A stretch of DNA of 10,760 nucleotides, taken from positions 1,395,189-1,405,948 of the forward strand of contig NC_017059.1 of the NCBI RefSeq assembly GCF_000284415.1. The letters are read 5' to 3'. The first letter of the stretch is position 1; every line of letters begins with the position of its first letter. This document shows, piece after piece, positions 6,900 through 10,760 of the stretch. A program made the translations under genes and the position numbers. The notes beneath the pieces are model-generated. The model was given only the letters and a program-made list of their open reading frames with translations. It was not told the origin of the DNA and searched no databases. Source of the stretch: Pararhodospirillum photometricum DSM 122. Lineage in GTDB: Bacteria; Pseudomonadota; Alphaproteobacteria; Rhodospirillales; Rhodospirillaceae.

Positions 6900-7559
6900 A
6901 TGCGTCGTTCCCACCTGTTTGCCCTGGCCCTGGCCCTGGGGCTTCTGGCCGGCGGTGTTCCCGCCCCGCGCGCTGGGGAAACGCCGGCCCAGACCAGCAT
7001 TTTGCCCCAGCTTACGCCGGAACAGCGCGCCTTCGTGGCCCGCGCCGAAGCCTTTTTGAATGACCTGCGCAGCGTTCAGGCCCGGTTTCTTCAGATTTCC
7101 TCGACCGGAAACTACGCCGAAGGCACCGTTTCCTTGCTGCGGCCCAATCGCCTGCGGCTCGATTACGATCCACCAGCCGAGATTTTGGTCGTCGCCAATG
7201 GCTCCCACCTCATTTACAACGACAAGAAGCTCGACCAAGTCACCTACATCGGCCTCGACGAAACACCGCTCGGCGTCTTGCTGCGTGACCACATTGTCTT
7301 AAGTGACCCGCAGATCACCCTGACCGGCTATCGCGAGGCCGGCGGCGTGGCCGAGATTTCGCTGGTCCAGACCAAGGATCCGGGGCAGGGCACGTTGACC
7401 TTGGTCTTTACCGTTGATCCGGTGGACTTGCGCCAATGGCGGGTGCTCGATGCCCAGAACATTGAGGTGACGGTCTCGCTGTTCGACCCTCGGCGCGACA
7501 TCAAGCTCGACCCCAAGTTGTTTCAGTTCTCGGCGCCCACGCAACGTCGCGACCGCTGA
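6900..7559 (+). CDS. lolA: Outer-membrane lipoprotein carrier protein LolA
   Basis: A 219-residue periplasmic chaperone that takes lipoproteins released by LolCDE and carries them to the outer membrane. A signal peptide is clear: MRRS, a Leu/Ala-rich core, then PRA before a likely cleavage after residue 25. The mature part begins with LTPEQRAFVARAEAFLNDLR (about 38-57). It continues with VQARFLQ, the GTVSLLRPNRLRLDYDPP block (about 75-92) and LIYNDKKLDQVTYIGLDETP (about 104-123), all typical of alphaproteobacterial LolA, which forms an open beta-barrel with a hydrophobic cavity. The ATG at 6900 follows GAGGAG closely. The terminator just upstream leaves almost no room for a promoter, so it must be transcribed by partial read-through or from a promoter inside the pump gene. 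No clear T-run terminator follows directly. Confidence 0.92.
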   Translation: MRRSHLFALALALGLLAGGVPAPRAGETPAQTSILPQLTPEQRAFVARAEAFLNDLRSVQARFLQISSTGNYAEGTVSLLRPNRLRLDYDPPAEILVVANGSHLIYNDKKLDQVTYIGLDETPLGVLLRDHIVLSDPQITLTGYREAGGVAEISLVQTKDPGQGTLTLVFTVDPVDLRQWRVLDAQNIEVTVSLFDPRRDIKLDPKLFQFSAPTQRRDR

Positions 7560-7647
7560 TCCTTCTCTTTGGTATGCAGAAAAAGCAAAGCAGCCCTGCG
7601 TATTGCGCATTGGATTACACCGCCCCCTCCCCCATCTTTAGAGCAAC

Positions 7648-7786
7648 TGACGGGACAGACCGTCACAGGAAGGTTGGTTCCCCACCACCTTCCCGCTCCG
7701 CGAAGGAGGTGCCGCGTCCGGTCCTCCCCCCTGGCCGGATCGCGAAGGAGGACGCCCGGTAGCCCCCCTGCCGGGCGTCCTTATTT
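7648..7786 (+). ncRNA. Structured non-coding RNA or regulatory leader with C-rich loops
   Basis: This stretch between lolA and the hydrolase has no convincing ORF but is dense in hairpins. TGACGG/CCGTCA pairs at 7648-7653 and 7660-7665. GGAAGGT-(T)-GGT pairs with ACC-ACCTTCC (7668-7693; 10 bp, one bulge). CGCG-TCCGG pairs with CCGGA-(T)-CGCG (7713-7744), exposing a TCCTCCCCCC loop. The terminator-like stem at 7749-7781 ends it. ACCACCTTC (7684-7692) can instead pair with GAAGGAGGT (7702-7710; 8 bp, one mismatch), so two folds exclude each other. CGCGAAGGAGG occurs twice (7699-7709, 7741-7751). C-rich loops that could bind ribosome sites are known in alphaproteobacterial small RNAs, but no known family was recognised. 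It could equally be the 5' leader of the hydrolase gene. Confidence 0.4.
7749..7786 (+). terminator. Terminator-like hairpin
   Basis: AGGACGCCCGG (7749-7759) and CCGGGCGTCCT (7771-7781) form a perfect 11-bp stem with the C-rich loop TAGCCCCCCTG, followed by TATTT. The stem is very stable but the T-run is poor. It may end lolA or small-RNA transcription, or act as an attenuator ahead of the hydrolase gene. Confidence 0.5.
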
Positions 7787-7828
7787 GCGGGATACGGCTT
7801 TGGTTTTCCCCCGTTCTCTCGCCCGGAG

Positions 7829-8526
7829 ATGCCCTTGTCCTTCGTCCTCGCCGACTGGCCCCGTCCCGCCCTGACCCTCCAGGGTAGCCCCGACCTATTC
7901 CCGGTGCGGCGCGTCTTTTGTGTGGGCAAAAACTATGCCGACCACGCCCGCGAAATGGGATCGGATCCCGAGCGGGAGCCTCCCTTTTTCTTCTCCAAGC
8001 CGGCCGACGCCCTGGTGCCTGGCGGCGGCGACATCCCCTATCCCAGCGCGACTAGCAATCTCCACCACGAGGTGGAACTGGTGCTGGCCCTCAAGGAGGG
8101 CGGCGCTTCCCTGGCCCCGGAAAACGCCTGGGGGTGCGTCTGGGGGGTGGCCGTGGGCCTTGACCTGACCCGGCGCGACCTTCAGGCCGCCGCCAAGGCC
8201 AAAGGACAGCCCTGGGACATGGCCAAGGGCTTCGATGCCTCGGGCCCCGTCGCCCCCTGACCCCGATCGCCGCCGCCGGCGACGTGACCAAGGCAACCCT
8301 GACCTTGAGCGTCAACGGCAGCGTGCGCCAAAGCGGCCGGGTTGCCGACATGATTTGGTCGGTGCCCGAGATTATTGCCTGTTTGTCGCGGCTGGTCACC
8401 CTTCAGCCGGGCGACATCATCTTTACCGGCACCCCGGCCGGCGTCGGGCCGGTGGAAGCCGGCGACGTTTTGGAGGCCACCTTGACCGGCTTGCCCTCCT
8501 TGCGCGTGCGCCTCATCGACGCGTGA
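7829..8526 (+). pseudogene. Acylpyruvase / fumarylpyruvate hydrolase-type FAH-family gene, frameshifted
   Basis: Members of this family cleave acylpyruvates such as fumarylpyruvate or decarboxylate oxaloacetate; the exact substrate is unknown here. The first frame (7829-8260) carries VFCVGKNYADHAREMG (29-44), the metal-binding HHEVE (79-83; E81, E83) and GLDLTRRD (D112), and ends in AKGFDASGPVAP and a stop. The rest of the domain, from LTPIAAAGD through SVNG, MIWSVPEII and PGDIIFTGTPAGVGPVEAGD, continues in another frame to 8526. Adding one C to the C-run at 8253-8257 joins them into about 232 residues, normal for this short FAH group (similar in length to E. coli YcgM). The downstream part may be annotated separately from the GTG at 8284. 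Either a true recent mutation or a sequencing error in the C-run explains it. The ATG at 7829 directly abuts GGAG; the TTG at 7835 is 6 bases from it and may be the real start. Confidence 0.85.
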
Positions 8527-8541
8527 GGGGACGCGTGAGGG
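8518..8541 (+). repeat. 12-bp tandem duplication at the hydrolase stop codon
   Basis: GACGCGTGAGGG occurs twice in a row (8518-8529 and 8530-8541). The first copy contains the hydrolase stop TGA (8524-8526). The second ends exactly where the palindromic repeat begins. It looks like a replication-slippage or insertion-linked duplication. Confidence 0.8.
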
Positions 8542-8576
8542 AAGGCTGGGGAGGTGCCGCCTCCCCAGACCCCTCG
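8542..8576 (-). repeat. Intergenic palindromic repeat, copy 2
   Basis: The same element as at 1772, in reverse orientation: AAGG, then the stem CTGGGGAGG / CCTCCCCAG with loop TGCCG, then the GACCCCTCG arm. It follows the hydrolase stop by 15 bases. No T-run follows on either strand, so it is not an ordinary terminator. Confidence 0.8.
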
Positions 8577-8590
8577 TTCCCTTGAGCCTT

Positions 8591-8619
8591 TTGCCTCGGT
8601 CGCGCCAACGTGCCATACT
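8591..8619 (+). promoter_or_regulatory. Candidate promoter of the Pro-rich membrane protein gene
   Basis: TTGCCT (8591-8596) and CATACT (8614-8619) are separated by 17 bases, giving a start near 8626. If correct, the in-frame GTG at 8610 lies within the promoter and cannot be used, which supports the later start at 8694. Confidence 0.4.
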
Positions 8620-8693
8620 CCGGTCGAGATTGTCCGCCGCCCACGAAAGCAGACAAACTCCAGGCCCCCGCATCGCCACCGAGAGAGCCCAGT

Positions 8694-10139
8694 GTGACCG
8701 GTCCCTATGTTCCTCTCCTGGTCGCCGCCATCCTGTCGGTGGGATGGCTGGTGACCTATACTCTCGTCCTCGCCCTCAACCCGGCTTGGCCCGGGCTTGC
8801 CGTCCTGGGTCCTGGCGAACTGAGCGCGGTCATCGCCGCCGGGATTTTGCCGCCAACGCTGACCTGGGCGATCGCTCTTGGCGTGTCGCTAGCGCTCTCG
8901 GCCCATGACCTGCCCCGGGTCTTGCGGGGGCTGGCGCTGCATTCTCGCCGCGCCGCCGAGGATGTCGAGGCCCTGGGGCGAACCGTCATCATGATGCAAG
9001 AGCAGGCGCGGCGCCGAGCCCACCTCGACAGCATCGACCTTGCCTTCAAGGACATGAACGCCCAGTTAGCCCAGATCATGGAACGGGTCGGCCTGACCGG
9101 GCGCGACGAGACCGAGACCCTGTGGGCTCTCACCGGCACCGGCCACCCCTGGGCCTTCGCCGATCCCTTTCTCGCCTCGGCCGAGGCCACCGGCCCCAAC
9201 TTCGCCGAGCGCCTTGCCACCCGGCTCGCCCAAGACCCCCAAGGCGCCGTGGCGGTTGAAATCTTCTTGCGCCGCTACGCCCATGTCTCTCGCCTCGCCC
9301 ACGAGCACGACGAAAACGGCCTGTTGAGCGGCCTGCTCGCCGATGGCCCCCTCGACCGGGTGGCCGCGGTCTTGACCGGGGTCAACGGACGCCTGACCCA
9401 AGCCCCCCCCGCGTCGCCCACCGAACCGCTTGAGCCCTCGGCCCCCCCCGTCGCCGACCCCGGCACGCCCGCCCCCAACGCTCCCCCGCCGCCGCCCCCG
9501 CCAGCGGCGACCGTGGCGCCTCCCGATACAACGCCGGTCTGGCGTCCCGGCCGGGGTCCGGCCCGCGACCAGGACGACACCATCGCCCGCGAGGCCATCG
9601 AGGCGCTCCAGCCGCCCCTGAGTGCCGATCCCCCCGAGCGGCCCTTGGCGGCCCCGTCCCTGTCGGCCCTCCCGATCCTCTCCAAAACGGAGCCCGAGCC
9701 GTCCTTGGCCCCGACCGAGCCCGATCTCGCGCCGGCCCTCCAGGCCGAAGACCCTCCACCTTCCGAAGACGACCTCGTCGCGGACCGTCGATCCCCGCCC
9801 TCCTCGCCCTCGCCGGTGCCCCGCGCCCCCCGAGGCAGCTTGGCCGAGCGCCTGGAGCCGGGGCCGGGACCGGGGCCACGCCCCGAGCCGGCAGTGGCCC
9901 CGGCCCCACCCGCCCCGCCCGCCCTGCCGCCCTATCCCCGGATCACCCGCGACGAGATGCGGGCCATCCAGGAGCGGGTGGCCTCGACCTTGAGCCGGGC
10001 CACTGCCCCCCCGGAGCCCGAAGACGACGACGCCATGATGATCGAGGACGTCCCCCGAGAGCCGCCCGCCCATCTCTTTCGATCGCGTTTTCTTTTACAA
10101 TGTCAAACAGCACACCGGCGAACCGGCAATATTGACTAA
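8694..10139 (+). CDS. Uncharacterised membrane-anchored protein with coiled-coil and Pro-rich tail
   Basis: I do not recognise this family. With the GTG at 8694 (GAGAG 8 bases upstream) the product has 481 residues; an in-frame GTG at 8610 would add 28. Two hydrophobic helices (about 6-28 and 46-69) are joined by a short loop, so both the short N-terminus and the long C-terminal part should be cytoplasmic. Residues 84-132 are charged and probably helical (SRRAAEDVEALGRTVIMMQE, then FKDMNAQLAQIMERVG). Residues 140-235 look like a compact helical domain (ETLWALTGTGHPWAF, VEIFLRRYAHVSRLAHEHDE). About 236-415 is low-complexity Pro/Ala/Glu sequence. A short conserved-looking helix (YPRITRDEMRAIQERVASTL, 414-433) and an acidic EPEDDDAMMIED follow. 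The layout resembles scaffold or localisation proteins with a disordered linker and a terminal binding peptide, but that is inference. It has its own terminator and no operon partner. Confidence 0.75.
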   Translation: MTGPYVPLLVAAILSVGWLVTYTLVLALNPAWPGLAVLGPGELSAVIAAGILPPTLTWAIALGVSLALSAHDLPRVLRGLALHSRRAAEDVEALGRTVIMMQEQARRRAHLDSIDLAFKDMNAQLAQIMERVGLTGRDETETLWALTGTGHPWAFADPFLASAEATGPNFAERLATRLAQDPQGAVAVEIFLRRYAHVSRLAHEHDENGLLSGLLADGPLDRVAAVLTGVNGRLTQAPPASPTEPLEPSAPPVADPGTPAPNAPPPPPPPAATVAPPDTTPVWRPGRGPARDQDDTIAREAIEALQPPLSADPPERPLAAPSLSALPILSKTEPEPSLAPTEPDLAPALQAEDPPPSEDDLVADRRSPPSSPSPVPRAPRGSLAERLEPGPGPGPRPEPAVAPAPPAPPALPPYPRITRDEMRAIQERVASTLSRATAPPEPEDDDAMMIEDVPREPPAHLFRSRFLLQCQTAHRRTGNID

Positions 10140-10197
10140 CCACTTAGCTTCGACTACCGTCACATCGTCAGATGCTTCGTTCGTCGTCACCAAGGCG

Positions 10198-10241
10198 GCG
10201 GTTTTTACTAGCACCGCCCCACCGTGTCAACCGCTTTTTTT
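10198..10241 (+). terminator. Probable terminator after the Pro-rich membrane protein gene
   Basis: GCGGTT (10198-10203) pairs with AACCGC (10229-10234), immediately followed by seven T. The 25-base interior is long, and GGCGGT (10197-10202) can also pair with ACCGCC (10213-10218). The T-run and position support termination even though the fold is not ideal. Confidence 0.55.
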
Positions 10242-10343
10242 CAGGGCCGCCACACCGGCTGAAGCCAACGAAGCGACCCGGGCGGTCAACCGCATCGGGA
10301 GGCCGGGTTATAGAGAGTGCCCCTCAGCAGCGCAAGCCAAAAA

Positions 10344-10379
10344 ATCGAGGGGTCTGGGGAGGCAAGCCTCCCCAGCCTT
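10344..10379 (+). repeat. Intergenic palindromic repeat, copy 3
   Basis: The cleanest copy: ATCGAGGGGT, the perfect stem CTGGGGAGGC / GCCTCCCCAG around AA, then CCTT. It lies head to tail against copy 4, with 15 bases between them. Confidence 0.85.
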
Positions 10380-10394
10380 AAATCACGGAAAACC

Positions 10395-10430
10395 AAGGCC
10401 GGGGAGGCAGGCCTCCCCAGACCCCTCGAT
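10395..10430 (-). repeat. Intergenic palindromic repeat, copy 4
   Basis: Read on the minus strand this copy matches copy 3 at all but three of 36 positions (CT for AA in the loop and G for A near the end). With copy 3 it makes a large imperfect inverted repeat over 10344-10430. Confidence 0.85.
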
Positions 10431-10553
10431 CCCGTAAGGGAGCGTGGCCTCGCCCCTCAGCGCAACGCACCTCTGAGAAAAGAAAGACACCACAAGACGA
10501 GGCTTTAGTGCCATACCGGGATCCCCCTTTCCCCGAGCCAAGGGACAGACGCG

Positions 10554-10760
10554 ATGGCCTCAGCGCTGCCACACCGCCCCACCCCCCTGACCTTTCCCAG
10601 CGATTTCAACGTGGCGCGCTGGTTTATCGACCGCCACCGCCTGGAGGGGCGGGGAGACAAAGTCGCCATCCTGACAGATCAGGAAAGCGTGACCTACGCC
10701 GACCTGGAGCGACGGGTGAACCGGTGCGCCCATGCTCTGTTGGCTCAAGGCTTGGAGCGG
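10554..10760 (+). CDS. Benzoate/4-hydroxybenzoate-CoA ligase-family protein, N-terminal part
   Basis: Only the first 69 residues are in the window; the frame is open at the edge. FNVARWFIDRHRLEGRGDKV followed by AILTD (about 19-43) and YADLERRVNRCAHALLAQGL (about 48-67) match the N-terminus of the benzoate-CoA ligase group of the ANL (acyl-adenylate-forming) superfamily. Such enzymes activate benzoate or hydroxybenzoate with ATP and CoA in the cytoplasm, the entry step of anaerobic aromatic degradation in related phototrophs. The ATG at 10554 has AGGGA 8 bases upstream. The ATP-binding and catalytic motifs lie beyond the window, so the substrate is uncertain; another short- or aromatic-acid CoA ligase remains possible. 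Confidence 0.85.
   Translation, partial: MASALPHRPTPLTFPSDFNVARWFIDRHRLEGRGDKVAILTDQESVTYADLERRVNRCAHALLAQGLER

Larger units (their letters stand above)
10140..10553. other. Intergenic region with terminator and a pair of palindromic repeats
   Basis: A 414-base stretch without a convincing gene. In order it holds a terminator (10198-10241), a low-complexity spacer, two palindromic repeats in opposite orientation (10344-10379 and 10395-10430), and about 120 bases leading to the ligase gene, where only a ribosome site (AGGGA, 10541-10545) is clear. Short open frames here run through the terminator and the repeats and show no protein-like composition. Confidence 0.7.

Noticed and set aside
7569..7874. 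Short open frames between lolA and the hydrolase
   Set aside because: They cross the hairpin region without ribosome sites or protein-like sequence; an RNA explanation fits better.
9066..10073. 335-residue minus-strand open frame, Gly/Arg-rich
   Set aside because: It is antisense to the Pro-rich tail. The Gly/Arg composition is what the reverse of Pro/Ala codons gives, and no domain or ribosome site is evident.
10344..10430. CRISPR-like repeats
   Set aside because: Only two units in opposite orientation with a short spacer and no cas genes.
10132..10437. 101-residue plus-strand open frame
   Set aside because: It overlaps the end of the upstream gene and reads through a terminator and two palindromic repeats; the product has low-complexity composition.

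Overview
The window is GC-rich chromosomal DNA, about 65% G+C by eye, from a Gram-negative alphaproteobacterium. The protein types and the CTTGAC-type promoters fit the Rhodospirillales. The overall look, with a short palindromic GGGGAGGC/GCCTCCCC repeat scattered between genes, recalls Rhodospirillum/Pararhodospirillum, but the genus is an impression and not a search result. No tRNA, rRNA, CRISPR array or insertion sequence was seen.

Layout. (i) 1-1492, minus strand: an IscA/HesB-type iron-sulfur carrier, then a spacer with a perfect DnaA-box-like 9-mer, a small palindrome and a strong minus-strand terminator, then the membrane protease HtpX. (ii) 1593-1850, plus strand: a 55-residue SDHAF4/DUF1674-type succinate dehydrogenase assembly factor, a copy of the palindromic repeat and a compact terminator. 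(iii) 1888-6875: an RND efflux locus, with a TetR-family repressor preceded by a perfect ACCGTC-CA-GACGGT operator, a periplasmic adaptor (membrane fusion protein) and a 1024-residue HAE1-type RND pump, closed by a terminator. No outer-membrane channel gene is present, so the pump probably uses a TolC-type channel encoded elsewhere. (iv) 6900-7559: the lipoprotein chaperone LolA. (v) 7560-7828: a non-coding stretch that can fold into several hairpins, two of them mutually exclusive, with C-rich loops; it may be a small RNA or a regulatory leader. (vi) 7829-8526: an acylpyruvase/fumarylpyruvate hydrolase-type gene broken by one apparently missing C in a C-run. (vii) 8694-10139: an unrecognised membrane-anchored protein with two transmembrane helices, a helical cytoplasmic part and a long Pro-rich tail, followed by a terminator and a back-to-back pair of the palindromic repeats. 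(viii) 10554 to the edge: the start of a benzoate/4-hydroxybenzoate-CoA ligase-family gene.

How the genes work together: only the tetR-adaptor-pump set is clearly one functional unit. HtpX, LolA and the pump all act at the envelope, but terminators separate them. The most noteworthy non-coding elements are the four-copy intergenic repeat family and the structured RNA upstream of the broken hydrolase.
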